A stretch of DNA of 64,000 nt from NCBI GenBank assembly GCA_014879945.1, contig JACSRE010000162.1, forward strand, positions 29,107-93,106, written 5' to 3'. Position numbers and translations under genes: made by a program. Below the pieces are notes generated by a model. The model was not told where the DNA came from. It did no database searches and worked only from the letters and a program-made list of their open reading frames with translations. Each line of letters opens with the position of its first letter. Positions within the stretch are counted from its first letter, which is position 1. Of this stretch, positions 45,839 to 53,993 are shown one piece after another. Source of the DNA: Myxococcus sp. GTDB lineage: Bacteria > Myxococcota > Myxococcia > Myxococcales > Myxococcaceae.

Positions 45839-46564
45839 TCAGAGATCGAACGCGAGGCCGAACAGCCAGTGCCGGCTCGAGAGCAGCAGCGGCACGGTGC
45901 TGGAGCGGAACATCTCCTGGAAGTTGAACTCGCCGAAGATGTACGTGTGGTTGACGCCCACGCTCGAGTCGAAGTCGCGCGCGAGCCGCTCATCGAGGAT
46001 GTCGATCATCAGCGACAAGCCGACGGTGCCCGCCAGGCCGAAGGCCGTGCCCTGCCCCGGCAGCCCGTCGGCGTACTCCAGGGTTCCGCCGTTGACGACC
46101 CACCACGGCATGGTGACGAAATGCCCCTTCACGTACGGCACCAGGGGAATGCGGTGCTTCAGCGCGAGCACGTCGAAGCGGTACGAGACGCCGGGCCGAA
46201 TGGTGAGGATGCGCAGGCCCGTCGACTGGGCGGCCTTCTCGCCCGACTCGGCGTCGACGGCCTTGCCGAACTTCTCGGCGTACGCCACCGACACGCCGGC
46301 CGAGATGGTGCCGAACTTCTGCCAGATCATGTACTCGAGGCCGATCTCACCCATCAGCATCGGCGTGCCGCCGAAGACGCGCGCGTAGGGGCGCTGGTCG
46401 TCGGGCCCCAGGTTGGGGAAGGCGGCGCTGTCGATGAGCGGCGTGTAGGGCCCGAGCTTCAGCTCGAGGATGAAGGTGCGGGGGCTCTCGCCGGCCTTGC
46501 CCGAGGTGTTCACCACGCCCGGCATCTGAGAGAGCAACGCGAGACTCAAGGCAGCGAACATCAT
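45839..46564 (-). CDS. MXAN_2562 family outer-membrane beta-barrel protein
   Basis: 241 residues with a short signal (MMFAALSLALLSQMPG) and barrel-like strands (TFILELKLGPYTPL; LMGEIGLEYMIWQ; LTIRPGVSYRFDVL; FGLAGTVGLSLMIDIL), ending LFGLAFDL. The N-terminal ESPRTFILELKLGPYTPLID and the partner gene match what I know as the MXAN_2562 family. ATG 46564 overlaps the TGA of its MYXO-CTERM partner. The two products are expected to sit together in the outer membrane; role unknown. Confidence 0.78.
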   Translation of the reverse strand: MMFAALSLALLSQMPGVVNTSGKAGESPRTFILELKLGPYTPLIDSAAFPNLGPDDQRPYARVFGGTPMLMGEIGLEYMIWQKFGTISAGVSVAYAEKFGKAVDAESGEKAAQSTGLRILTIRPGVSYRFDVLALKHRIPLVPYVKGHFVTMPWWVVNGGTLEYADGLPGQGTAFGLAGTVGLSLMIDILDERLARDFDSSVGVNHTYIFGEFNFQEMFRSSTVPLLLSSRHWLFGLAFDL

Positions 46565-47451
46565 CGGGAACGTCTCCTGAAGAACCAGCTCAGGGCGAGC
46601 AGCGGCGCGAGGCCCGCCCCTGTCGAGCAGCCACCGGTGTCGGTGCCCCCAGCCGCTCGGTAGGTGCCCCAGAAGCCGACGGTGCGGCGGGGCGTGCCCG
46701 AGTCGAGCTCACTGTCGGCGCTCTCGTTGCCCGCCCCGTCGATGGCGCGCAGCTTCACGTCGTAGGTGGTGCCGTTGAGCAGCCCGTCGATCACCAGCTC
46801 GCGGCCGGCGCCCAGGCTGACGGTGGACCGCTGAGAGAAGTCGGTCGCGCCCTGGGGGCGAACGAAGGGCACCACCTGCGCGGTGTCGGAGGACACCGAG
46901 AACGCCACCTTGAGCGCCTTGTCCTGGGCCAGCACCTCGCTGATGATCGGCGCGTTGGGCGGTTGGGCGTCGTAGATGACGCGCAGCGCGCTGGCGGTGA
47001 CGGTCTGCGGGGTCTGCAGGCCGAAGCACTGCAGCGAGGCCGGCACCGCGGCGCAGATCTTGTGCTCCAGCGTCAGCGTCGAGGCGCCGCCGCACGGGGT
47101 GGTGGTGCCCTCCTTGAACCCCGGCAGCTCGTCGATGTTCACCGTGAAGGAGCCCGCGCGCGTCGAGGTGATGATCAGCGGGTTCACCGCGGCGTACTCG
47201 AAGTCGGCGGCCGCGGGCTCGTTGCCGCACGAGCCCGATGTGGCCCAGATGCGCATGTTGTTGCAGGGCTGGGTGCCCAGCTGGTTCCACAGCCAGTACA
47301 CGATGCGGCTGGTGCCGCACGACGACGCGCCGATGACCAGCTGGTCGCTCGTCGCGGTGGGCGTCTCGCGAATGCCGAAGGTGACGGTGGTGGTGGCGGT
47401 GGTCTGCGCGAACGCAGACGAGGCCACCAGGAGGAGCGCGAGGGAACGCAT
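46561..47451 (-). CDS. MXAN_2561 family MYXO-CTERM-anchored protein
   Basis: 296 residues. Signal peptide MRSLALLLVASSAFA, an N-terminal Cys-containing domain (SSCGTSRIVYWLWN; MRIWATSGSCGNEP), a fibronectin III-like region (about 165-255, PPNAPIISEVLAQDKALKVAF; TYDVKLRAIDGAGNES), and a C-terminal MYXO-CTERM sorting tail: GGCSTGAGLAPLLALSWFF followed by RRRSR. MYXO-CTERM tails are processed at the invariant Cys and hold proteins on the surface. ATG 47451 is supported by the signal peptide. A sigma-54-like site lies about 17 bases upstream. Confidence 0.82.
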   Translation of the reverse strand: MRSLALLLVASSAFAQTTATTTVTFGIRETPTATSDQLVIGASSCGTSRIVYWLWNQLGTQPCNNMRIWATSGSCGNEPAAADFEYAAVNPLIITSTRAGSFTVNIDELPGFKEGTTTPCGGASTLTLEHKICAAVPASLQCFGLQTPQTVTASALRVIYDAQPPNAPIISEVLAQDKALKVAFSVSSDTAQVVPFVRPQGATDFSQRSTVSLGAGRELVIDGLLNGTTYDVKLRAIDGAGNESADSELDSGTPRRTVGFWGTYRAAGGTDTGGCSTGAGLAPLLALSWFFRRRSR

Positions 47452-47467
47452 GAGCGAAGGGTGTCGT

Positions 47468-47483
47468 AGCAACCCGTCTGCCA
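47468..47483 (-). promoter_or_regulatory. Sigma-54-like -24/-12 promoter candidate
   Basis: On the minus strand TGGCAGACGGGTTGCT fits TGGCAC-N5-TTGCW at TGGCA, TTGC and the final W with exact GG-to-GC spacing. The predicted start is only about 5-7 bases before ATG 47451, so the leader would be nearly absent. Confidence 0.45.
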
Positions 47484-47547
47484 CCCCGCCAGCGCCCGCT
47501 TTCCCAATCGTTCCAGCCAGATGCCGGCCTCGACGTGGGCGGTGAAG

Positions 47548-47560
47548 TGACAAAATGTCA
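47548..47560. promoter_or_regulatory. Inverted repeat TGACA-AAA-TGTCA
   Basis: A perfect 5-base inverted repeat with a 3-base centre, about 90-100 bases upstream of the predicted transcription start of the MXAN_2561-family gene. That is a usual distance for an enhancer-binding protein. It also includes the stop codon of the next gene. Confidence 0.4.
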
Positions 47561-48559
47561 GTCGCGATCGGCGAGCTCGAAGGCGATGTCGAGGGCGGCG
47601 TCGGCGGTGCGGAAGGCGTTGTCGATGGCGGCGACCAGCTGAACCCGCTCACCCAGCACCCGGACGCGGCCGACGTGCACGGTGGCGTCGTCGGTGGCGA
47701 GCATGGGCATGGGGTAGATGTTCTCGGCCGGCTCATAGAGCAGCTTGAGGCCCGAGTCGGCCTTGAGCACCGCGCGCACCCCGTCGGCGTCGGCCCGCCG
47801 CGCCAGGTGCGCCGAGAGCACGAGGGTGAAGCCGTGGTAGGTCGGCACCAGCACCGAGGTGGTGGTGACGGCGGGCATCTTCTCGCCGCCCCACACGCGG
47901 GCCGTCTCGATGAGGAGCGCGCGCTCCTGCTGCGACAGGCCGCCCTCGATGGCCCCGACCGAGGGGATCACGTTGAAGCCGAGCCGGTGCGGAAACACCT
48001 CGAGGTCGGGGTCCTTCGCGTTCATCAGCTCGGCCGTCTGCTTCGACAGCTGCGCGACGCCAGGGCTGCCGTAGACCGCCGAGCCGCACAGCACGGTGGC
48101 GTCGGCGAACAGCAGGCCGAAGGCCGCGCGCAGCGGCTCCAGCGCCCGGGTGAAGGCCTGGGTCGAGGCGTGGGCGAGCGAGACGATGCGGCCAGGGAAG
48201 GGGCGATCGAGCACCCCGTCGTTCACGCCGGGCACCACCAGCGGCACCTTGTCGTCGACGCGGAAGGAGCCCGAGAGATCGACGACCCACAGCCCCAGCG
48301 CCTGGGCGCGCTCGGCGACGGGCCGGGCCACCTCGGGTGGGGCCGCGACGATCACCACGTTCGCGCCGCGCAGCGAGTCGTCGCCGTACTTCTCGATGAC
48401 GATGGAGTCGTCGCCGAAGTCGAGCTCCTCTCCGGCCCCGCGCTCGCTGGCGAAGGCGCGCACGTGATCGGCCGGGTGATCTCGCATCAAGAGCCCTTGA
48501 ACGACCTGGCGCCCCACGACGCCTGAGGCTCCGACGACGGCGATGATGGGCTCGGACAT
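47558..48559 (-). CDS. Aspartate-semialdehyde dehydrogenase-like protein (USG-1 type, active-site residues missing)
   Basis: 333 residues with the ASADH fold: NAD(P) motif IAVVGASGVVGRQVVQGLL, LSGSFRVDDKVPLVVPGVN and IPSVGAIEGGLSQQE. In true enzymes the catalytic Cys lies in NPNCST; here the matching stretch is LAHAST (Ala131). The catalytic His in GHS is Phe (HGFTLV). This is the pattern of the E. coli USG-1 paralogue. It is therefore probably not a working aspartate-semialdehyde dehydrogenase. It sits two bases after tsaB, in line with rseP. Confidence 0.8.
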   Translation of the reverse strand: MSEPIIAVVGASGVVGRQVVQGLLMRDHPADHVRAFASERGAGEELDFGDDSIVIEKYGDDSLRGANVVIVAAPPEVARPVAERAQALGLWVVDLSGSFRVDDKVPLVVPGVNDGVLDRPFPGRIVSLAHASTQAFTRALEPLRAAFGLLFADATVLCGSAVYGSPGVAQLSKQTAELMNAKDPDLEVFPHRLGFNVIPSVGAIEGGLSQQERALLIETARVWGGEKMPAVTTTSVLVPTYHGFTLVLSAHLARRADADGVRAVLKADSGLKLLYEPAENIYPMPMLATDDATVHVGRVRVLGERVQLVAAIDNAFRTADAALDIAFELADRD

Positions 48560-48561
48560 GG

Positions 48562-49296
48562 TCAGGGCTCTTTCGGGTTCAGCAGGCGGGCCTTCGACTC
48601 GACGCCCGGCAGGGGAGGAAACTTCGGGTTCTCTTCGGCGCCGCTGCCGCGCAGGTAGTGCGGCTCGAGCGAGAAGGTGGCCTGCGCGTCGTACGCCGCG
48701 GGCATGGTGCACAGCCGCGCGAGCGCGACGGCAGAAGGCACGTGCGGGTGGGCGAGCAGCTGCGCGGGTGGAACGCCCAGGGCCTCGAGCGCCGCCCGGT
48801 AGTCGGGAATCGCGGGCCCGCAGGCGCGCGCGTCGGGGGTGGCGAGGAGCCGCGTCGCGAAGGCCTCGAGCGTCAACGACGTCTCGGGCTCGAGCGCCGT
48901 CACCACGTCTCCACCGCGTCGGTAGCGCCCCAGGTACAGCTCGTTCTTCTTCACCACCGAGACGCACAGCAGCTCGGTCTCGTCGGGCCCGTCGAGGGCG
49001 AGCGCCTGCAACGACGACACGCCCACCAGCGGAACCCGGAGCGCGTACGACAGGCCCTTGAGGCACGAGAGCCCGATGCGCAGGCCGGTGAAGGAGCCGG
49101 GCCCCAGGCCGCTGACGAGGCCGGTGACCTCTTTCATGGTGAGGCCGTGCTTCGAGAGCAGCGCCTCGATGACGCCGGGGAGCGCGTCACTCTGCTTGGT
49201 GGGCGGCGGCACCAGCACGTGCTCCACCAGCTCGCCCGTGGGGCGAACGAGCGCGAGCGACAGCGTCAAGCAGGAGGAGTCGAGGGCCAGCCACAT
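48562..49296 (-). CDS. tsaB: tRNA threonylcarbamoyladenosine biosynthesis protein TsaB
   Basis: 244 residues, ASKHA fold: LALDSSCLTLSLALV, GLVSGLGPGSFTGLRIGL and a GVSSLQALAL segment are the family signature. TsaB pairs with TsaD and TsaE to make the t6A37 modification of ANN-decoding tRNAs. It lacks the metal site of TsaD, as expected. It lies 12 bases after rseP and two bases before the USG-1-like gene; the pairing with rseP and asd-like genes is recurrent in myxobacteria as far as I recall. Confidence 0.93.
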   Translation of the reverse strand: MWLALDSSCLTLSLALVRPTGELVEHVLVPPPTKQSDALPGVIEALLSKHGLTMKEVTGLVSGLGPGSFTGLRIGLSCLKGLSYALRVPLVGVSSLQALALDGPDETELLCVSVVKKNELYLGRYRRGGDVVTALEPETSLTLEAFATRLLATPDARACGPAIPDYRAALEALGVPPAQLLAHPHVPSAVALARLCTMPAAYDAQATFSLEPHYLRGSGAEENPKFPPLPGVESKARLLNPKEP

Positions 49297-49308
49297 CGAG
49301 CGACGGCT

Positions 49309-50955
49309 CTACCGGAAGAGCTTGGTGATGTCGTTCTTGAACACCAACACCAGCAGCATGGCGATGACGACCAGCCCGAACATGTTGGCGTACTCCCGCA
49401 CCCGCAGCGGAATGGGGCGGCGGCGAATGCCCTCCCACAGGGCGGCCAGCAGCGCGAAGCCGTCGAAGATGGGAATGGGCAGCAGGTTCACCAGCCCCAG
49501 GTTCACCGACACCAGGGCCATGTTCATCAGGTAGGTGTCGAGGCCGGCCTCGGCGCTCTTGGTGGCGACCTGGAAGACGGCGATGGGGCCGCCCACCGCG
49601 TCGAGGGGCACGCCGCCGGTGAAGAGCTTCACCAGCACCAGGCCGATCATGCGCACCGCCTTGGGCACCTCTTTCACCGCCATCACCAGCGCCTGCTGGG
49701 GCCCCACGTAGACGGTCTTCGTCTCGGCCGGCGTGGGGTCGGCGACGAGCGAGAAGAACGGCATGGTGCCGAACACCAGCGCTCTGCGCTCGTTCTTGAG
49801 CTCGTCGTACGAGGTCTCGAGCGTGCGCTGCACCTGGGCCGACTTCAGCTCGCCGCCGCTCTGCCAGGTGAGCTTGAAGGCGCGCGCCTCCTGGGCCTTC
49901 AGCTTGATGTTGTAGAGGAAGTACGACTTCACCACCGCGTCGTTGATGGCCACGAAGCGGTCGCCGCGCTTGAGGCCCGCCTTGTCGGCCGCGCTGCCGG
50001 GCACCACGCCGCCGACGTAGAGGTCGCTGCCTTCGGCGCCGAGCGCCGCGAAGCCCTCGCCCGCTTGCTTCTCCACCGTCACCGTCAGCGTCCTGGGCGT
50101 GGTGAAGGGCGTGCCACCCACGAAGCGGGTCTCGAGTCGAATGACCTCGAGGCTCAGCGCGCCCGAGAGCTTCTCGAGCACCTGAATCAGCTGCACCTCG
50201 TCGGCGACGGGCTGGGCGTTGACGCTGACGATGCGGTCGAAGGTCTGCAGCCCCGCCTGCTCCGCGACCGAGCCCGCCGGCACGCCCACCACCGGGGCCG
50301 AGGCCTGCGCGCTGATGCCCAGCATGCCGCGGCGGGTGGTCTCGACGGGGCTCGACTCGTCGATGGTCAGCACCGGGTCGAGCTGGAAGGTGAGCTCCTG
50401 CTCGCCGCGCTTGACGGTGACGGGGATGGCCTGGGTCGCGCCGGCGATCGCCTCGGAGATCTCCTCGAAGCGGACGATCTCCACCCCGTTGACGCGGGTG
50501 ATGAGGTCGCCCGCCTTGATGCCCGCGAGGGCCGCCGGCATGTCGGGCGCGACGCTGCCGACGCGGGGCGTGAGGTAGGTGACGTCGCCGAGCATCGCGA
50601 AGAAGTACGCGAACACCGGGAAGATGAGGTTGAAGGCAGGGCCCGCCGACATGATCACCGCGCGCTTCCACCAGGGCGCGGCGTAGAGGCCGCGGTGGCG
50701 ATCGGGGTCGTCGAGGTCGTGCTCTTCGCCGGGGTAGTCGCCGTGCATCTTCACGTACCCGCCCAGCGGCACCCACGCGACCTGGTACTCGGTCTCGCCG
50801 CGCTTGAAGCCGAAGATGCGCGGGCCGAAGCCCACCGAGAACTTCACCACCTTCACGCCCGCCCACTTCGCCGCCAGGAAGTGCCCGAGCTCGTGCACCG
50901 TCACCAGGACGCCGAGGAAGACGATGAAGACGATGGCTTGTTGGGGGCCGGACAT
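49309..50955 (-). CDS. rseP: RIP site-2 metalloprotease RseP with three PDZ-like regions
   Basis: 548 residues, about 100 longer than E. coli RseP. The zinc site HELGH is at 21-25 in the first helix, MSAGPAFN at 102-109, and the second zinc site LLPIPIFDGF (Asp498) in the C-terminal membrane part. Between them lie three PDZ-like units, about 125-195, 215-285 and 305-375 (GVPAGSVAEQAGL and VVPGSAADKAGLKRGD are PDZ cores), where two are usual. It cuts anti-sigma factors within the membrane. It follows the CdsA/UppS region at 53-55 kb in the same orientation. Confidence 0.95.
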   Translation of the reverse strand: MSGPQQAIVFIVFLGVLVTVHELGHFLAAKWAGVKVVKFSVGFGPRIFGFKRGETEYQVAWVPLGGYVKMHGDYPGEEHDLDDPDRHRGLYAAPWWKRAVIMSAGPAFNLIFPVFAYFFAMLGDVTYLTPRVGSVAPDMPAALAGIKAGDLITRVNGVEIVRFEEISEAIAGATQAIPVTVKRGEQELTFQLDPVLTIDESSPVETTRRGMLGISAQASAPVVGVPAGSVAEQAGLQTFDRIVSVNAQPVADEVQLIQVLEKLSGALSLEVIRLETRFVGGTPFTTPRTLTVTVEKQAGEGFAALGAEGSDLYVGGVVPGSAADKAGLKRGDRFVAINDAVVKSYFLYNIKLKAQEARAFKLTWQSGGELKSAQVQRTLETSYDELKNERRALVFGTMPFFSLVADPTPAETKTVYVGPQQALVMAVKEVPKAVRMIGLVLVKLFTGGVPLDAVGGPIAVFQVATKSAEAGLDTYLMNMALVSVNLGLVNLLPIPIFDGFALLAALWEGIRRRPIPLRVREYANMFGLVVIAMLLVLVFKNDITKLFR

Positions 50956-50982
50956 GTGCGGGTGACGTTAACCAACGATGGG

Positions 50983-51020
50983 CACCCGCGCATCCCGCCC
51001 GTCAGGGGCGGGCGCGGGTG
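50983..51020 (-). terminator. Hairpin over the end of the DUF1801 gene
   Basis: CCCGCCC (50994-51000) pairs with GGGCGGG (51006-51012) around a 5-base loop, and CACCCGCG (50983-50990) pairs with CGCGGGTG (51013-51020) with a 3-base bulge. The stop codon of the DUF1801 gene is in and beside the loop. No T tract follows, so this may be a rho-independent-like barrier ahead of rseP. Confidence 0.4.
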
Positions 51021-51448
51021 GGCCGCTGCTTCGCGGCGTTCAGCGCCACGGCGGCCTTCACGAGCGCCTTGAAGGCGCCGGCGTCGATCTTCGCCCCCTC
51101 GGAGAGATCGATGGCCCGGCGGGTGTTGCCCTCGAGGCTCGCGTTGAAGAGCCGCGCCGGGTCAGCCAGGCTCGCGCCGCGCGCGAAGGTGAGCTTCACG
51201 GCCTTCGTGTAGCGCTCGCCGGTGCAGACGATGCCGTCGCGCGACCAGACGGGCACCCCCACCATGCCGTTCGACGGCTTGCGCCACTTGCGCTCTTCAA
51301 TCATCTCGGGGCACGCCTCGAAGATCAGCGCCCGCATGCGGCCCAGGAGCTCGTCGCGCCAATCGGCCGCGCTGGATGCCGGGCTCGGCTTCGACGCCTT
51401 CTTCTTCGCCTTCGCAGTCGCTCCGCGCGCCGCTGTTCGTGACGCCAT
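51002..51448 (-). CDS. DUF1801 (YdhG-like) protein
   Basis: 148 residues. A basic, Ala/Lys-rich N-terminus (RTAARGATAKAKKKASKPS) precedes the DUF1801 fold, about 30-135: WRDELLGRMRALIFEACPEM, then IEERKWRKPSNGMVGVPVW and VCTGERYTKAVKLTFARGA. Members bind small ligands or iron-like cargo in a few cases, but no reaction is established. ATG 51448 is chosen; a 19-codon extension upstream lacks support. It lies 46 bases upstream of rseP on the same strand, with a hairpin between, and is divergent from the metallophosphoesterase. Confidence 0.75.
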   Translation of the reverse strand: MASRTAARGATAKAKKKASKPSPASSAADWRDELLGRMRALIFEACPEMIEERKWRKPSNGMVGVPVWSRDGIVCTGERYTKAVKLTFARGASLADPARLFNASLEGNTRRAIDLSEGAKIDAGAFKALVKAAVALNAAKQRPTRARP

Positions 51449-51519
51449 GTGCACCTCTCCCGACGCCCTCACGTAGCACTTCTGGAGCACCACGGCGCGG
51501 CGCATAGAGTCCGCCGCCC

Positions 51520-53157
51520 GTGAGCTCCGCCACCCTCCTTCACCTCTCTGACGTTCACCTCGGCGCCGACGATCGCCCCTTGCTGTGGGAGAACTTCTCG
51601 CGCGCGCTGAGCAAGGTGGCCTCGGAGGCGACCGGGCCAGTCGCCGTCGCGGTGACGGGTGATCTCATCGACACCCCGACGGCCAGAGCAGACGAGCTCG
51701 AGCGCCTGGTCCGCGGCTTCGTCGGGCGCATCGCGTCCGCGCTGGCCGCGGCCGGCCATGCTGGCGCGCCCATCGTGCTGCTGCCGGGGAACCACGACCG
51801 CCGCGCCGATGGCGTGATGGCGCCCTGGAGGCATCGGGCCATGCGGCTCATCACCGAATGGACGGCAGGCGCGGCGACGGTGGTGGCGGCCGACGAGCAT
51901 CAGCCGCTGGCGACCTGCGTTCGCTCGCTCGAGCAGGTGCTGGGCATGAACGTGGTGGCCTACGACTCCACGCACACGGTGGCGGGGTTCATCTCGGCCG
52001 GAGGGCTCATTCGCGTCGAAGATCTGCTCGCGGTGTCGATCCACCAGAACGACCGCCCCACCCTCGTGCTCACCCACCACCACCTCGTGCCCACGCCCGT
52101 CACCGACGTCGGCGTCACCGACACCCGGAAGAAGGGCCTGCTCAAGCGCGTGCTGGTCGGCGCCGTGCTGCCCCGCGCGGTGAGCTTCGGAGATCGCGAA
52201 GAGCTCTTCATGACGGCCCTCGGCGCAGGCACGGGGCTCAGCGCGCTCGCGGCCCTCGAGCGGCCCGTCGTGGTGCTCCACGGGCACAAGCACTACCCGA
52301 CCGCGCGGCTGATGGCCGCGACGACGCCCAGAGACGGCGACGTGTTGATCGCCTCGGCCGGGAGCCTCGGTCTCCTCGAGCCCTTCAGCGTGACCGGTCG
52401 TGAGCCCGACGACGAGCCAGCCTCGGACAAGTCCGCGGCGCAAACGAGGCGGCTGTACCTCTGGCCGTCCTTCAACGTGCTCACCTTCAACGACGGCGTT
52501 CGCCTCGACATCTCGACCTGCTTCTTCAAGCCCGATCTTCCGAGCCAGAGCGTGCCGCAGACCCAGCGCCAGGCGCTCGCTGCCGTGCAACGACAGGGGC
52601 GCCGCTGGGTTCCGCGAACCCGTCGCCGTCATCGAGCGCCCTATGAGAAGGTGATCGACCGTGACGAGGCCGTCTACGCGCTCACGTCGGCGCCGGGCGG
52701 CTACTGGACCGCCACCTGCACCCGCCTGGTGGTGGGCGGGCCCGACGCCACCGTCTCGGAGCCGATCGATCCGCTCGCCAGGGCCCAGGTGATCGGCGAC
52801 GGCTACGACGAACGGCACGGCCTCTTCGCATTTCCCCGCGGCGTCCCGTCGTCCTACGCGCTCGAGCGCGGCGTCTTCAGGACGGTGGCTGAGCGGGCGC
52901 GGCGCGCCAGGGCCGACCACTTCTCGCCCTTCGAGTCCGTCGGGCTGATCGTGCGGCGCGGCGCGCAGCTGGCGCGGCTCGAGGTGCGCGGTCTCGGCCC
53001 GTCACTGGCGACGTGCTTCGCGTCACGCACCGATCTGCACACCGGCGAGGTTCGCCCCCTGCGGCTCGACAAGACCGGGGGCGCCGCGATCGTTGAGCTG
53101 AGGGAGTGCCCCGCGCGACGGCTGATCCGCATCCACTGGCAGCTCGAGGCCGGGTGA
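51520..53157 (+). CDS. Metallophosphoesterase with an extra C-terminal domain
   Basis: 545 residues. The calcineurin-like dimetal site is complete in the first 265: HLSDVHLGADD, TGDLID, LPGNHDRRADG, LTHHHLVP and LHGHKHYP. The remainder (about 330-545) is a beta-rich region with no family I know (DRDEAVYALTSAPGGYWTAT; VRRGAQLARLEVRGLGPSL). It is separate from the catalytic unit and could bind substrate or membranes. GTG 51520 is the start. Substrates might be cyclic nucleotides or phospholipids; none is proved. It is convergent with cdsA, with four bases between stops. Confidence 0.85.
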   Translation: MSSATLLHLSDVHLGADDRPLLWENFSRALSKVASEATGPVAVAVTGDLIDTPTARADELERLVRGFVGRIASALAAAGHAGAPIVLLPGNHDRRADGVMAPWRHRAMRLITEWTAGAATVVAADEHQPLATCVRSLEQVLGMNVVAYDSTHTVAGFISAGGLIRVEDLLAVSIHQNDRPTLVLTHHHLVPTPVTDVGVTDTRKKGLLKRVLVGAVLPRAVSFGDREELFMTALGAGTGLSALAALERPVVVLHGHKHYPTARLMAATTPRDGDVLIASAGSLGLLEPFSVTGREPDDEPASDKSAAQTRRLYLWPSFNVLTFNDGVRLDISTCFFKPDLPSQSVPQTQRQALAAVQRQGRRWVPRTRRRHRAPYEKVIDRDEAVYALTSAPGGYWTATCTRLVVGGPDATVSEPIDPLARAQVIGDGYDERHGLFAFPRGVPSSYALERGVFRTVAERARRARADHFSPFESVGLIVRRGAQLARLEVRGLGPSLATCFASRTDLHTGEVRPLRLDKTGGAAIVELRECPARRLIRIHWQLEAG

Positions 53158-53161
53158 CGGC

Positions 53162-53989
53162 TCACCCCAGGTTGGGGCGCATGAACTGCACGTAGAGCAG
53201 CACCATGGGCGCGTTGAAGATCAGCGCGTCGATGCGATCGAGCATGCCGCCGTGACCGGGAATGATGTTGCCCGAGTCCTTCACGCCGTACGCGCGCTTG
53301 AGCATCGACTCGCAGAGATCGCCGGCGGGCCCCAGCAGGCTGCCGCAGACCCCGAGGAAGATGCAGTCGGTGACGGTGAGGAACGGCGCGAAGAACTGCC
53401 GCTGCAGGAACATAAAGCCGATGGCGCCGACGAAGCCGCCGAAGAAGCCCTCCCAGCTCTTGCCCGGGCTGACCTCGGGGTAGAGCTTGTGCTTCCCGAG
53501 GAAGCGGCCGAAGAAATACGCCGCGGTGTCGTTGCCCCAGGTGATGACGAGCGCCGCCACCACCCACCAGCCGCCCTCGTCGAGGTTGCGAATGGCCATC
53601 AGCGCGGTGAGGCCGCCGTGGCCGTAGATGAAGGCCGTCAACACCTGCGCGGTGCGCTGCGGGCCGTCCTGGAGCGGGCCGTTGAGCAGGTGCCAGATCC
53701 ACCCTGCGAAGAGCACCACGCCGGTCGCCGCCGAGATCAACGCGGTCGCGTCGTGCGGCCGCCACACCACCACCGCCGGCATCAGGCCCGCGGCGATCAC
53801 CGTGCCCCACCCCAGCGGGTTGAGCTCCTTGAGGGTGATCAGCAGGTACTCGCGCACGCACGCGGCGGCCGCGAAGCCGAGCAGGCCCGCGGTGAGGTAC
53901 CCGCCCCGGTACAAGAGGTAGAGCACGACGGGCAGCAGCACCAGGGCGCTGATCACCCGCAACAACAGGTTCCGGTTCTTGTCGGTCAC
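53162..53989 (-). CDS. cdsA: Phosphatidate cytidylyltransferase (CDP-diglyceride synthase)
   Basis: Joins phosphatidate and CTP to CDP-diacylglycerol, the branch point to all bacterial phospholipids. 275 residues with about eight membrane helices and the C-terminal CDS signature (GDLCESMLKRAYGVKDSG, then PGHGGMLDRIDALIF). GNDTAAYFFGR is also typical. GTG 53989 is chosen because it lies four bases after the uppS stop; a longer form (MSVASGSPERSC) runs into uppS. uppS-cdsA-rseP order is the standard isoprenoid/phospholipid/site-2 protease group. Confidence 0.94.
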   Translation of the reverse strand: MTDKNRNLLLRVISALVLLPVVLYLLYRGGYLTAGLLGFAAAACVREYLLITLKELNPLGWGTVIAAGLMPAVVVWRPHDATALISAATGVVLFAGWIWHLLNGPLQDGPQRTAQVLTAFIYGHGGLTALMAIRNLDEGGWWVVAALVITWGNDTAAYFFGRFLGKHKLYPEVSPGKSWEGFFGGFVGAIGFMFLQRQFFAPFLTVTDCIFLGVCGSLLGPAGDLCESMLKRAYGVKDSGNIIPGHGGMLDRIDALIFNAPMVLLYVQFMRPNLG

Positions 53990-53993
53990 GCGT

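Noticed and set aside
47558..48559. Calling this gene asd with full enzyme function
   Set aside because: The catalytic Cys and His positions are Ala and Phe; a USG-1-like paralogue is the better call.
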